A DNA stretch of 64,000 bases, taken from positions 62,001 through 126,000 of the forward strand of contig JANTQF010000045.1 of assembly GCA_032988165.1 (NCBI GenBank). The letters are read 5' to 3'. Below the pieces are notes generated by a model. That model did not search any database. It saw only the letters and a program-made list of their open reading frames with translations, and was not told the origin of the DNA. The stretch comes from Emmonsiellopsis sp. PD_33. Taxonomy: Eukaryota; Ascomycota; Eurotiomycetes; Onygenales; Ajellomycetaceae. Each line of letters starts with the position of its first letter. The stretch's first letter is position 1. The position numbers were made by a program, and so were the translations under genes. Shown here piece by piece: positions 36,787 to 48,032 of this stretch.

Positions 36787-37340
36787 TGATCAGTAAGAAG
36801 GCAGATAGCATTGTTTTTTTTCATTCAATTAATATCCTGCAGTATATAATAGTACTTTTATATATTATTATTTCCTCTCAGAGAGATCTTAATATTATCA
36901 TCAAGAAATGTTACCTTTTTCAGCTTCATTCCACATTCAATGCTTACCTGGGATGTGATGTGCTGCTGGTAGTTAGTGACCTTTAATTTCAATATCTCTT
37001 TTCAATATAATTAGCATAGAAAATACTCTGACATGTGATCTGAGGCCTGATTTGTTTGATTTTTCATCCAGAGATTATCAATATAAGGCTAGATATATTA
37101 GAATGTGGTGGAATCAATGGAGAATGATTGATGAAGCAAAAAGAATCTCTCATGCCAGTTTTGAAGGTTAGTAGGAGCATTAATTAATGGGGTAGATGCA
37201 TGGGAGGCTGCAGCTAGCAAGACAGGCATTACAGAGCATGAAGAATCCATTATAGGGGTGTTGAATGAGATATTTGATAATAATCATATAAAAAGGTGGA
37301 AGATATGAGAAAATGGGTGAGATGTATGTGTTGGAAACCA
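36787..37340 (-). pseudogene. MULE transposase remnant, N-terminal part
   Basis: Leftward translation gives a mostly open frame with scattered stops (for example SMPVLLAAASHASTPLINAP would require no change, and WHERFFLLHQSFSIDSTTF follows). It reaches the point where the chromovirus inserted. By position it corresponds to the region before the catalytic core in MULE proteins. On its own it is not diagnostic; the identification depends on the downstream half at 29300-31217. Confidence 0.5.
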
Positions 37341-37348
37341 AAACATTT

Positions 37349-37382
37349 AAACCATGCTAAAATAATAGGGGGGGTTATGTAA
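37349..37382 (-). repeat. Right terminal inverted repeat of the MULE
   Basis: Read on the minus strand it starts TTACATAACCCCCCC and continues TATTATTTTAGCATGG, matching the left terminus in opposite orientation. Confidence 0.75.
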
Positions 37383-38049
37383 TAATATCTTGGCACACAT
37401 ACCTAGTGCATACTAGTGTATCAAAATTAATTACACTTAGTTGTTGGAAATATAGAAGGGTCCCTCCAATGAGGCTGAGACAAGTTTGTCGTAGGGGGGT
37501 TCTCTAGTCCTGGAGTTCGGTGATGATCTGGGAGGTGGGTCTCTTCGGAGTGACAGATTTCTACAAGTAAGTTAATAACCCAGGGGGCAGACAGCATGAG
37601 TAAAGAGGGGCCAGAACGGAGTCACCATGCGGTTCGTTAGAATTTCGATAGCCAATTCATTGATTATTGAGCAGTGGTTGAAGTCTAACCAATGAGGAGA
37701 AATTTGAAGTACAGGTAAGAGCATTTATCGAATCAAGAAGCAAGAAAGGGAAAAAAGGTGTTCCTCATCCAATGCCGAGTGGCTGGGCAAGGGGACTCTA
37801 ATGCTGCGAAACAACACAGAAACACACACACAAAAAAAAAACATCATGGTCCAAACAGAAAGAAGGAGAAGAACTCCGACTGATTTGTGGCAGCTATGCG
37901 CAAGGAACAACTAAAGAGAGGGCACACGTAAAAAGGGGCGAACAACAGAGTGGCCATGCAGTTAGGTTAAGAGTATCCATAAAGCAGACGAGGGCTAACC
38001 ATCGCATTGGGGGAGCAGGAGGAGAAACAAAAGGAGAACATCCGACGAT
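37383..38049. other. Right border of the transposon island and 3' region of the next gene
   Basis: No coding region was found. CG dinucleotides reappear at 37490, marking the end of the mutated tract about 110 bp beyond the MULE terminus. The right part should be the 3' UTR of the leftward gene ending at 38050. Confidence 0.5.
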
Positions 38050-39393
38050 CTATTTCTGTTTCTTGAATCGAAGTGAGCGAAACCCACTGGAGATTTTTTT
38101 TCCGGCCTTCGAGAATCGGCTATGGTCTTTGTCATCGGCGGATGGATTTTTCGGCATCGGCAGAGGGGCGATAGGAGGGGGCAAGTGTTCGAACGTGACA
38201 GCGAAAATTCCATCACGGTGGGCGGAGAGCATACGCGTTGCGGCCACGGTACAATGGGCGCTTCGCCACATATCGCCAGTGGCTGGGAGGAGACCTTGTC
38301 CGTAACCGCCAAGGTATGGACCCAATGCAGCCCTGGCTTCCGCAGTTTCGGGCGCATGCAATACATCGGGCCATGTCGTGCTGGACTTTCGATGGATGCG
38401 TGCCAGCGAGGCCCAGTGTTGAGCATAGTTGGCAGGAGAAGGAACGCCCAGATAATAAGGACTCCTGCAGGCGGTATTCCATGGGTCAACCATGGAGGCA
38501 TCTAAGATCTCCGCGCGGAGGGTGGCCGGGGCTGGTGTGTTGGTGTAGAATGCGAGCAGGAGCACTCCGCGGTATCTCGATCCAGAGATTTCGAACTCTT
38601 GATTGAGGCTGGCAATTGCCTCGGTGCTGAGGTCCGCTGAAACAACGCTTCTGCAAAACACCGCCCAGAGAAATGACCGTATACCATAGAACGAAGTATG
38701 GAAAACCCCAAAGGGGGCCATTTGGTTGGGAACCCGCCCATATAGCTCAAACGTGCTGCACAATTGATCCAATCCACCCTGAGAGAGGCTATTTGTAGCA
38801 GTCCCATGGAACACCATGGGTCCTGCAGCCTGATGCGGAGAGAAGTTTGGCGTTGGTGGCTTCCAGGAAGCGGTTTGAGGGCATTGGGTCCAAGCCTCCT
38901 TGAGGTTTCGACCCCGAAGGACGATCTGGTGAACAGGAGTATGTGCAAGGGTACTAGTGGGTGAGATTATCGACGTAGTTTCGTCGCTGGGACCGTCGAA
39001 TGGAAGGAAGTGAGCAGCCATGGGCTTTGGGCGAGTTTCGCGGAGCTTCTGGTAGATTGCCACCAGAATAACGCGGAGCCAGCTGATCCTGGAACGCTCA
39101 CGGATAAAGACATCAGCAAGTGAATTCCCATGCGGGACAACCAAGTGGTCAAAGGAGTAGCAACGCCGGCCTATAGCATTGCAAAATTCAGGGGTGAAGA
39201 TATGGCTGAGGAAGCGAAGGAGATCGTGGCATGATGCTGGATTGGTGAAATTTGATCCATCGCTGGATGCAGGATGCTGCAGCAAGACAACGTCGACCAT
39301 GCCGGACTCGATGGGTTCAGTTGGCCCGTTGGCATAAGCCATAAAAGCCGGGCGAAATTTCGGCAAGAACAACGAGGCGAGTTCATCGGCCAT
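38050..39393 (-). CDS. Uncharacterised protein, possible ADP-ribosyltransferase-like fold
   Basis: Single exon, 447 residues, beginning MADELASLFLPKFRPAF and ending in a basic tail (GKKISSGFRSLRFKKQK). Codon usage and GC content are those of the ordinary gene space, unlike the island 670 bp away. I do not recognise the family. Residues about 195-290 contain MVFHGTATNSLSQGGLDQL, then GVFHTSFYGIRSFLWAVF, then RYRGVLLLAFYT. This order of HGT, a small-residue/aromatic helix and a beta-strand is reminiscent of ADP-ribosyltransferase folds (the first motif resembles YHGT), but the resemblance is weak and no catalytic Glu could be assigned. The N-terminal 110 residues and the region around 320-390 (PYLGGYGQGLLPATGDMWRSA) look folded too. 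It may be an accessory gene, as expected next to a transposon island. Confidence 0.75.
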   Translation of the reverse strand: MADELASLFLPKFRPAFMAYANGPTEPIESGMVDVVLLQHPASSDGSNFTNPASCHDLLRFLSHIFTPEFCNAIGRRCYSFDHLVVPHGNSLADVFIRERSRISWLRVILVAIYQKLRETRPKPMAAHFLPFDGPSDETTSIISPTSTLAHTPVHQIVLRGRNLKEAWTQCPQTASWKPPTPNFSPHQAAGPMVFHGTATNSLSQGGLDQLCSTFELYGRVPNQMAPFGVFHTSFYGIRSFLWAVFCRSVVSADLSTEAIASLNQEFEISGSRYRGVLLLAFYTNTPAPATLRAEILDASMVDPWNTACRSPYYLGVPSPANYAQHWASLARIHRKSSTTWPDVLHAPETAEARAALGPYLGGYGQGLLPATGDMWRSAHCTVAATRMLSAHRDGIFAVTFEHLPPPIAPLPMPKNPSADDKDHSRFSKAGKKISSGFRSLRFKKQK

Positions 39394-42300
39394 AGCTAAA
39401 GCTTGTGGGTCAGGGGACGAAGTTGAAGTTGAAATGAACTGGCGTCTGGCGACGAGAGTGGAGGTAGACTATCGATGAGTACAACCAGAGAACGGGCGAA
39501 GAAGTCTGGATAGATGGAATTAAACGAAGGATTTAAACAGTGCAGAGAAGAGCGGGTTCTTATGCTGGGGAGTGATGAGAGATGGAATGGAGTGAAGGGT
39601 TGGCCTGGAGTGAAGAACTATCTAGATACATGGAGGAGAAGGCACTAGCTGCGGGCCCATCCGGCGCCATGACGTCATTTTCAACTGCCACATGGCGAAT
39701 GATGTATGATGTATCCATGGATCCATCACTCCTGCCTGCATCTTTCAACCGCAGTCAGCAGCCTGTCAAATCTATCAAAGACTAAGCATCTAATAAAGAA
39801 CTTTTTTGAAGATGGCTTCAATGCTACTTTGTTACCCCTTCTCGCTTGATTTTCCCGTGCGCGACCGGTGAAGGATTATGTCTCACGTTTGTTCCGGAAA
39901 AGTAAAAGCACAGCGATTTGTTAGCAGTATAGACTTGGAAGACAACGAAAAACAGTGGAAATGGACTGAAATCCATGGAGCATTCTGGAGCTGTGATAGC
40001 TAGCTACCGTTTGGATGTATTGTGGGCGTTTCATGCATGTCCATAGCCGCAGGAATTCGTTTGTACCGCAACTCATCATGGCCCGGGATAGGCACCATGA
40101 TTCAGATCAAAAACAAAGACACATCCAAGAAACCACACGCACTTGATCACTTTGGCAAAAGAGGATGGCAGCATACACAAAAACCAGTAAGCTGGGCTCC
40201 TGCATGTATGCACCGGAAGTCTCAAGAGAATTACCCCTAAGCTAACTAGCTGATCACAGAAGGCTCAAGCGCCATCCCACTCAAAGAAACATCTGGACAT
40301 GCCCAGGCCTAGTTACCCATTTTCCAATTTGGAATCTTCCAACCAACTTTGATTCACTCAACGTTTCGCCAAAACCGAACCCAACCCGCGATCTTCTCTT
40401 TTCCTCTTTAGCTCCCCGGTAAGTTACTGGCTGCTAGAATGGAGTTGGGACAATTATTCTTGCGGTAACTGTAAAAGTTGAGCATGGCTCGGAAAAGCCT
40501 CTAGCATGTGCTTCCGCTGCAGACATGCAGCGGGAGTGACAGTATCTGCCTGCTTTGCATTTGGACATCTTGTCATATCCCATATGGACATTTCTCCATG
40601 CCTTCATGCATGCAAGCAGCGTTGCAAGATCAGCGGACATGCCTTGCTACTGAGGAAACTAAACATGGGAATGCTTGGCTCCGAGGTAGTGCCTGTCTCT
40701 GCTTGGCTGGCGGCCTCTGGAAATGATAGTAAGCTCCAGCAGAACTAGGTTTTGCGGGGATGATTATTGCTTTTGAATCTACGGAGTAAGCTCCCAACAT
40801 ACGCACGGTCCCGAGGGGAATAGATAGTACCAAGTTCGCAAAATTCATGCATGGGCAAGCTCAAGAACCTTGGACGTCATTCTGATAACGGCGATGGTCC
40901 CAGGTCAGGGATGGAGAAACGTCTTCTGAAGCACAGACCAGGGGACGCCCAAGTGATTAATGCTCACGTCAATGCGCTGTTGTTTAAGGATCGTTTTACG
41001 ATCTCAAGATTTGTCATTACTGTGTTTCTCAATTTGCTTCTTTTCTTATTTCCCCCTCTATCTACCCATTCTAGGCTATGGTGTGCGCTGTCTTGGGCGG
41101 GGAGTATTCCAGGATTTGTAACATGGAGAGCAGCAGTGTCTACTACCGATGGCGGAATCCTCCCTGCCGCTTGGAGCTTTCTCGGCGGACAATGTTGTTT
41201 TACATGGATGTCAAGCTTATGACCCAGCCGATGGCACCCCTGCTACGAAGTACAGCACGTACATACCCGCTTTCTCCGAAACTGTCGAATGATATGGTAC
41301 CGATATCATGCTTTTGCCAGCCCGCTCCCCTGAGATCCTGAACACCATACGGATAACTACCAATGGAGCCCCTACTACCGCGGCACTGGCAAGGCAAGTG
41401 AGGAATGAGCAGATGGTATACCGCGGTTTCATATCTGAGATCTGAGAAAACGGCGCGGGATCACGGCATAAGGTCCAAGCGCAGAGCGGAATTCGACGTC
41501 AACCCAAGAGAGATTCCCTGAAGCAGTATGTGACCCATGCGCAGTCAAGGGTAACTACGTAATAATTGCGCAAGACAGACGCTGCTTGCCTTTCCCTAGC
41601 AGCTCGATGCCATAGCTGTTCCTAGTCCCTAACAGGGCTGGGGAATGAGTCCGGGCATAGGGTGGCGCGGCAGGGGGGTAAGGCCACCTTGATAAGATGC
41701 TAATATGATGTCTAAAAAGCTTGCCGGGACCGCTGTGGGCCACGCCGTTTTCAGGGCTGGAAGGGAACATGGGCTTGGGCTGTCAATATCTTTTCCAATG
41801 GGTGACCTATCCCATCTTATCAGTTCCACACAGAATCCTATCAGCATTTCCGTTATCGATAAGTCAAGCCTCCCAAGCTCCACGGCTCCAGCAACAGCGG
41901 GGCATGGAACGCACATCTGTTCTTTTCCGAAACACGGAACGATTCCTTCTCACCATTGAAATTTGAAACTGTGGATTCTTTCCCCAGACCCATCCATGCC
42001 AACAACCATGGCTGGGGCATAAAATACATACTGTCCACTTTTAATACGTCACATCCCTGCGCCACTGTAGATAACTTTACACCCGTCGTTACGGTACATG
42101 TCAATACAACGGCGTATGTAACATGACAATACTCCGTACACGGCCTGGGGTCAGACGAGGTCACGAGCTTTCCGTCCACCTTCCAATCTCAGCCAAGCAC
42201 AGCAGCCAATCCTTGGAGGCGGATCCTGGAGCAGCAGCTCAGCTTTCTTTTCTTTTTCTCGTCTCATCCTTGGCCTCCTTACCTTTGGCCAGCCCCAGGT

Positions 42301-45300
42301 ATCACACACGGAGTGCGAGGAAGGGATGCAGCGGAAGAGAGAACCATGGGAGAAGAGAGTTTAACATGTCGAAGCTTAAGCGCCTCAACGGTGGGAGAAA
42401 CTCAGTTGCGCAGGGCAAACGAGCGTTAAGGTTCGTAAACGGTCCGCGCTTCCATATCTTTAAAACCCACGACGATGTCCAACGTCAAGATTACCGCAGG
42501 ATGAAAGGGAGGAAAGCAGAGCTCGGATTGACAGACTGCTTCTTCTAAATACGTTCCGGAACTCTTTAGGGCTTGTTCTGTGTCGCAGCACGCCCAAGAT
42601 TCGACGGGGGAAAAAGCTTGCATAGATTTCTTGCGCAACTGACGTGTTGGACACAAAGCTTCGACCGCTCGCCTATCATCACAGTTGTCGATTGAGGAAG
42701 TGGGCAGGCTTGTGCGTCGGGCCATTCATTACTCTAGCCCTCGGATTCTGGACATAGACGTTGGACAGGAAATGTACGGAAGTTACATATGGAGAAGCAT
42801 GGTGAGCTGTCAGCCCTTCGATAATGATCGGGTTCTCGATTTCCGAGAGAACAGGTTGGCTTTGATTGATGGAAGATTGCCTACCGAATTGCTGCTTCGC
42901 GCCGCTATATTTGGTTCATTTCAGCGAGAACTACCCTACAATATCCGACATTTCACCTAGGACATATCCCTATTACTCTTTGTTTTATTGCAAAGTCGTA
43001 CAGTTTTGTAGCGGCAGTCTGGCAGAGCCCTGCATACGAGAATCATTATTTATTCTCACCGTGAAACAAGCAACTTGAAGGCCTTGCTATACCCGTGGAA
43101 TGCCCTCGGAACCAATCAACCCTATGGGATTTTTAGCCTTCCAGAATAACGATTACAAAAAGGATACCTCGAACCTGGAAGGTGAACAGGCTTGTATTCA
43201 AGTCAAAGGTAGAACTTGATACCTTCTATCTTTTATGTAGGCTACTTCAACCAAAGATGCCTGCTTATGCCCAGCGGCTGGCTCACAATAGTCGGCCATT
43301 ATTTGCCCCTCCTTGCATGTTAAGCGCTCCAGTATTGCATGCATGGAGCACATAGGCAGCTCTTGCGAGCCAGCCAATCAGCGCATACCAACTCGCCAGC
43401 TGCATGCGATATGAGCGAATACCTGCCCCTCCCCCGCCAAAGCAAACATGTCATAATGGTGGGGGCGTGTATTGGCAAATCTTGGGGCAGCAATCCTATG
43501 AACGGATAATATAACATTTCTCTTCTCAAAGTGAGAAGATGAACAGAAAGCACCTGATATATTTGACAGGAATATAGACAAGGACTTGTCATAAACGTCG
43601 GAGGGAGATGTTATGGCTGACCCGACGAAGAGAATAGCGACCAAGTTTCTTTAATTACGCCAACCGCGTCATCCCGAAATTCCTTCTCAATCCCTGCATG
43701 AGCAATTAAAACCGTTTGGGGATGACGCAGTATTCATAACAACGCTTTTTGAAGCTCCCAAGCCACATTCTTGCGCTTCCCAAACAAGCTCAGCTCAGCT
43801 CAGCTTCATATCCATTCCCAGAGACATGAGTGGAAAGGAAAAAGCCGCCACATATTTCAAACCAGACCTGAATCCATGCTTCAGCATGGTTTTCTTCTGG
43901 AACTTCTATCTGTAACTGACAACGAACTAACTATATCCTCCATTGACATCCAGACGGCATGACGCAGGACTAGCCAGTTGCCTTGCTCCAGAACAGCCAG
44001 CAGGTCCAGTCCAGCCTTACCAGAAAATAGACAGCCCGCCGTGGGAGGCCTGCCCGTTGGGCTTTTACTAAAATGATTTACTACCGTCTGGAAAAGGCAA
44101 AACATTTCGAGCAGCGTTCCAGCTGGTCGTACGACCCCCACAAGCCCCCAGCTCCATAGCATGGAAACATACGGAGTATTGATGATCGAATAGCAACAGC
44201 AGCAGCTGGCCCACGTCTGTAATTTACTCGTAACTATGCATGGGAGCAACGAAAGGATGGGGACCAGCTCCACAAAATCCATACCATCGGCCGCATACGA
44301 CACACAGCATCATCCCGCTCTCCTCGCCACCCCAGCATGATTCATGGCCGGTCTATGACATAGCCGCCCAAGGGATATAGTTATTAATCAGCTCTGCTCA
44401 AATGGAGCAAGCAAGCTTTTCCCCAGCAAGCCAAGGCCCAAGAGGGAGGGAGGAGTGTGGAAATCGACGGGGAATCTGAGGTTGATGAGGGATGCTGGCT
44501 GGGTTTTTTTTCTTCTTTTTTTTTTTTTGGCAGGTTGTTTGAAAAATGAACTAAATTTTTACTTCAGCTAGTTACCTAGTTAACTACCCCTCCAAAAACA
44601 GCGCATCTGCCCCTCCATTGATTCCTATCAGTTTGGATTCGGAACAAATTGCCTAACTGGCATTGCCTGCTAGTTCAGCTGAACAGTACCTAGGTAGGTA
44701 GGCAGCCATGTACAGTACATGGACTACCCCATGTCTATGAGGGAGTGACTCCTAGGTAGACTAAGGGACAAGAAATCAGTGCATGTGTGCTCTGGTGACT
44801 TTCCCTTCTAACTAATGTAGGACCGCAGCCGACCTGGATAAGCAGGTAGATGTATGGTCAAATGGTGTTAGAGCAACTTTCAATCATAGATAGCAATTCT
44901 TACAACTATGTACCCTTGCTCTGTGTTCTGACTTTTGGAGATGGACAGAGTTGCAGAACAGCTGTAGTCATGTTGATAATTTATTTATTAAAAACTGTGC
45001 AACATTATTCTGATATTTTATCACTCTGTATAGTTAGGATATATATATCTCTCACTCCTGTCAGGAACATGAAAATAGTTATATTTTGGAAAAGGGGGAA
45101 TGTCTTTTAGCCTGGGCTGCTTTTTAAAGCCATCGACAAACAAGTGCAAACTGTGTCCAGATTATTTCCAGTAGTAGTAGTAATAGTAAAAAGCGTTTTC
45201 CGCTGCTTCAAATTCATCATAATTTCGCAGCCAATTACATACAGATGCAAATTCAACATTCCCTGCTGAGCATAGAAAATAGACTAAGTGCTTCCAGAGA

Positions 45301-45441
45301 CATAAACGGGCTGAAGAAGAGAAGGCAAAAAAGTGTATACAATATATACATATATAAGGCAAAGTATCCCGGTTCAATCATCTCATATCTCATACACCCC
45401 CGTGAGATATTGCTGCGCTCATCCTTGCTTCATTTCATCGC
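39394..45441. other. Six-kb gene-free region
   Basis: No gene could be supported on either strand. Short frames have no consistent splice structure or recognisable motifs; the least unlike coding is 42685-42960 (+), which might be a gene fragment. Perfect TACGGAGTA 9-mers occur at 40780-40788, 42130-42138 and 44170-44178. Other items: three AGCTC units at 43787-43805, poly-T around 44504-44528, an AGGT repeat near 44692, a GTACAGTAC palindrome near 44710 and a GTA-type microsatellite at 45171-45190. Confidence 0.5.
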
Positions 45442-46410
45442 TTAGATAACAACCGCCACGACAAGCGCAGCCACGAGACCCATACCGCCGACCCTGTTCA
45501 TGGCACCGGCACCATCGAATTCGGGTGGGCCGGATGGCGTTGGGGTTGGCTCGGGGACAGTGTAGGAATTAGTGGGGTTGACTGGATAGGACCCCGTGGG
45601 TTCGGGAGGAACACCGGTCCCGGTTGGGTAGGTGGGTTCCCCTGATTTCGTAGGGTAGGTTGGGCCTGCGGTTTCGGTGTGGTCACATTCACAGGGGTCG
45701 TCTCCAGTTGGCGATGGCTCGTATGTGGGTGTCGGGTAAGGGGGTTGGGAGCCTGGATAAGTGGGCACGCTGTAGGTTGGAGGCGCGTCGGTGGTGGAAG
45801 GAGGGTGGGTGTTGGTGGTGGTAGGAGGGACAGTGGAAGAGGAATCCGGGGGTGTGGTTGAGGAGGATACCGGTGGTTTCACATCGGCATAGGCGTCAAT
45901 CCCCTTCTGAATAATAGCGAGGAGTTCTGCCTTGACGGCCTCAGCAACTGGTTTGACTGCGGGATCCACCCTGGCCGAAATGGCGTCGGCGAGCTCAACG
46001 CAGGCGGCGTATTGTTCGTCCAGCGAGGTCTTCACAGAGTAGGCAATGCCGTTCTCAATTGCAAGATCCTTTTTCTCGACGAGGAGATCGATGGGACCGG
46101 GGATATCTTGAAGGATATCCGCAATGAAACCGGCCAAACCAAAACTATCGCTTTGGCTGAGTACAGGCTCGCCTAGAGCGGTTTCCGCACCGGCGTGGAT
46201 CATAGCAACGAGCTCCTTGTTGAACTCGATGATATCGGTACCGGGACCACCCGTGTACCCGCCAATGATCTCTTCCAGCTGGAGGACACCCTGATGGATT
46301 TCCGTCAGGAACTCCTCAAAGACAGCAATATCACGAGTTTCCACGTTTAAGGGGTTTGAGGCAACGCCTAGGGCTAGGCCCAGCGGCAACAAGGAAGACA
46401 ACAGCTTCAT
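45442..46410 (-). CDS. HsbA/mannoprotein-like GPI-anchored cell-wall protein
   Basis: Single exon, 322 residues. A signal peptide (MKLLSSLLPLGLALGVAS) is followed by an all-helical domain of about residues 25-175 that matches the hydrophobic surface-binding protein A / antigenic cell-wall mannoprotein family (FEEFLTEIHQGVLQLEEIIGG, ALGEPVLSQSDSFGLAGFIADI, RVDPAVKPVAEAVKAELLAII). A Pro/Ser/Thr-rich stalk follows (about 176-300), which should be heavily O-glycosylated and contains a small CECDH cluster. The C-terminus has small residues (DGAGA) before a hydrophobic tail (GLVAALVVAVVI), a GPI-anchor signal. Family members sit in the cell wall or are secreted; in Aspergillus HsbA binds hydrophobic surfaces and recruits cutinase, and mannoproteins of this group can bind fatty acids and act as antigens. 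The exact role here is unknown. Confidence 0.88.
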   Translation of the reverse strand: MKLLSSLLPLGLALGVASNPLNVETRDIAVFEEFLTEIHQGVLQLEEIIGGYTGGPGTDIIEFNKELVAMIHAGAETALGEPVLSQSDSFGLAGFIADILQDIPGPIDLLVEKKDLAIENGIAYSVKTSLDEQYAACVELADAISARVDPAVKPVAEAVKAELLAIIQKGIDAYADVKPPVSSSTTPPDSSSTVPPTTTNTHPPSTTDAPPTYSVPTYPGSQPPYPTPTYEPSPTGDDPCECDHTETAGPTYPTKSGEPTYPTGTGVPPEPTGSYPVNPTNSYTVPEPTPTPSGPPEFDGAGAMNRVGGMGLVAALVVAVVI

Positions 46411-48032
46411 TTTCGTGAGAAGTACTCAATAGAAAAAACGAGTGTAGGGTCTGCAAGGCAGAAAGATAGCAGGTCGTTCCAAGCGAGAGAATGGGGTTGG
46501 GAACTAAGCAAGAAACAAAATCCGGGAGTAACAGGAGAGCAGAGCCATCCTGCTGAATCCCGGACTTTAAGTAGGTGAGATGAAGCTGTGGCTTCATCCC
46601 GTGTCTGGCAGAATGAGGGGGATGCCCTCGGCTTCAAGTTGATTTCGCATGCGAAAGCAGCGCCTGACAGGCTAATTCAAGCCACCTGATGGGGGGCAAA
46701 TGAGCACTCTTTAATGCATCGTAACATGTTGACAGTGGCGTTGTTAGAGGCGCGCTTGAACGCCCTGCTGTCCTATATTCTGAATCAAAAGTGCCCAGAG
46801 GTTGCATCAAGTTGCGGAGAGCCGGGATATCTGCGGGTGTGGAGCTAAGTAATTCCGGGGTAGACGTCAGGTGATATGGACCTCCAGCCCTCCATCCCGT
46901 CCTGCTCTTCTTCTGCTTCCGCAGCTCCGGGGGACAACAGTCTAACATCAGCTTTTATAGCTCCCCGAGACATATCTTGGGTGGTATTGCGCTTGCCAGC
47001 GGTCAAGGGGAGGGCAAGCGATAATAAAGCCCTCTCATTCTCTCTAGGCTCACTTATTATTATATAGTAGTAACTGCGGCTAAAGGTTGCCACATTCCTC
47101 GACCCTTGCAGACTACCTCGTGCTAACGGATATGTTCTAGATCCTCTGGGACACACTTCTCAAGCCCCGCGTTATGTCCCTGTTGGCGCCGTGACTAGTA
47201 GTTCTGTTTCCATCTGTCTTCGACGGACTGAGAAAGATGCCTCACCGCTGACTTTTGAAGTACAGAACGGTAACTATGGCAGAGGTATTTCCGGCCCAGA
47301 CCAGTTCAAATTTCATGGCTTTGGATGGCGCAAGCTACAGAATTTAAGCGTGCATGCTTTGAAATGCAGACTTGAGACGGATAAGTTATCTTGGCTGGCT
47401 GGGCCGGAGATGACAGCACCAATGTCTGTTTGTGCCTTGACCAGAAGTCCAAGAAAAACAGTCAGGAGGCGTAAAAACGCCAAATTATCATATGAAGCAT
47501 CAAATATAGTCTGAATACCAGCCAACTACCCTCGCTAAACAGACTAATAATCCATCCGCTCCATCTCCACAAAACTGTTCAGGGGGAGTTGAGTTGAGGC
47601 TGGGCCTAGCATAAATTGTTCAATGAAAGTGTTTCATGATGGATTTGTTTTTTGTAGTTTCTGGACTTTCTCTATTATCCCTCAGTAGGTTACCAGCCGC
47701 TCAAATACACGTGAAGATGATTCGAGTATTATGTTAGCCGTTAGGGCTTTTCGACATTTAAACTTCATGCCCTTACCCCTGCCATTCTTGCATTGACTAT
47801 TCACTCAAATAATAATCCAAAGTCATAGACATGTACCAAAGCTTCATTAATTCATTCATTATTGCAAGTAGGACATGAGAACCAAACAAAAACAAAAGTC
47901 TATGTAAAGAGAAATGAACTAAAGCAGGATCCCAAAAGCTTTGTTTGGTTATGTGAGTAACCCTCTTTTTATGTATAAAATTCAATGCTTTGTAAGTTTT
48001 GGTCCTTTTTTTCAACATCCCCTCATCCACTT
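46411..48032. other. Intergenic: HsbA-like gene promoter and rrb1 3' region
   Basis: 1.6 kb without supported genes. Short frames on both strands lack start context and composition. The left portion should contain the promoter of the cell-wall protein gene, the right portion the 3' UTR of rrb1. Confidence 0.5.

Larger units (their letters stand above)
29068..37382 (-). mobile_element. Mutator-like (MULE) DNA transposon, mutated and split by a nested retrotransposon
   Basis: The ends are inverted repeats of about 32-34 bp: TTACATAAYCCCCCC followed by TTATTTTAGCATG on the left, and the reverse complement of the same on the right with a 2-3 bp length difference. Removing the inserted chromovirus (31218-36786 plus one target copy) leaves about 2.74 kb, a typical MULE size. 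Read leftward, the remaining sequence encodes a degenerate MULE transposase. No clear 8-11 bp target-site duplication was found; the flanks are too AT-rich and mutated to judge. The sequence carries no CG dinucleotide and many stop codons, so it cannot encode a functional protein. Confidence 0.75.

Noticed and set aside
42123..42960. Two rightward open frames that could be a gene
   Set aside because: No consistent splice sites, no recognisable motif and no protein-like continuity between them; at most a gene fragment.
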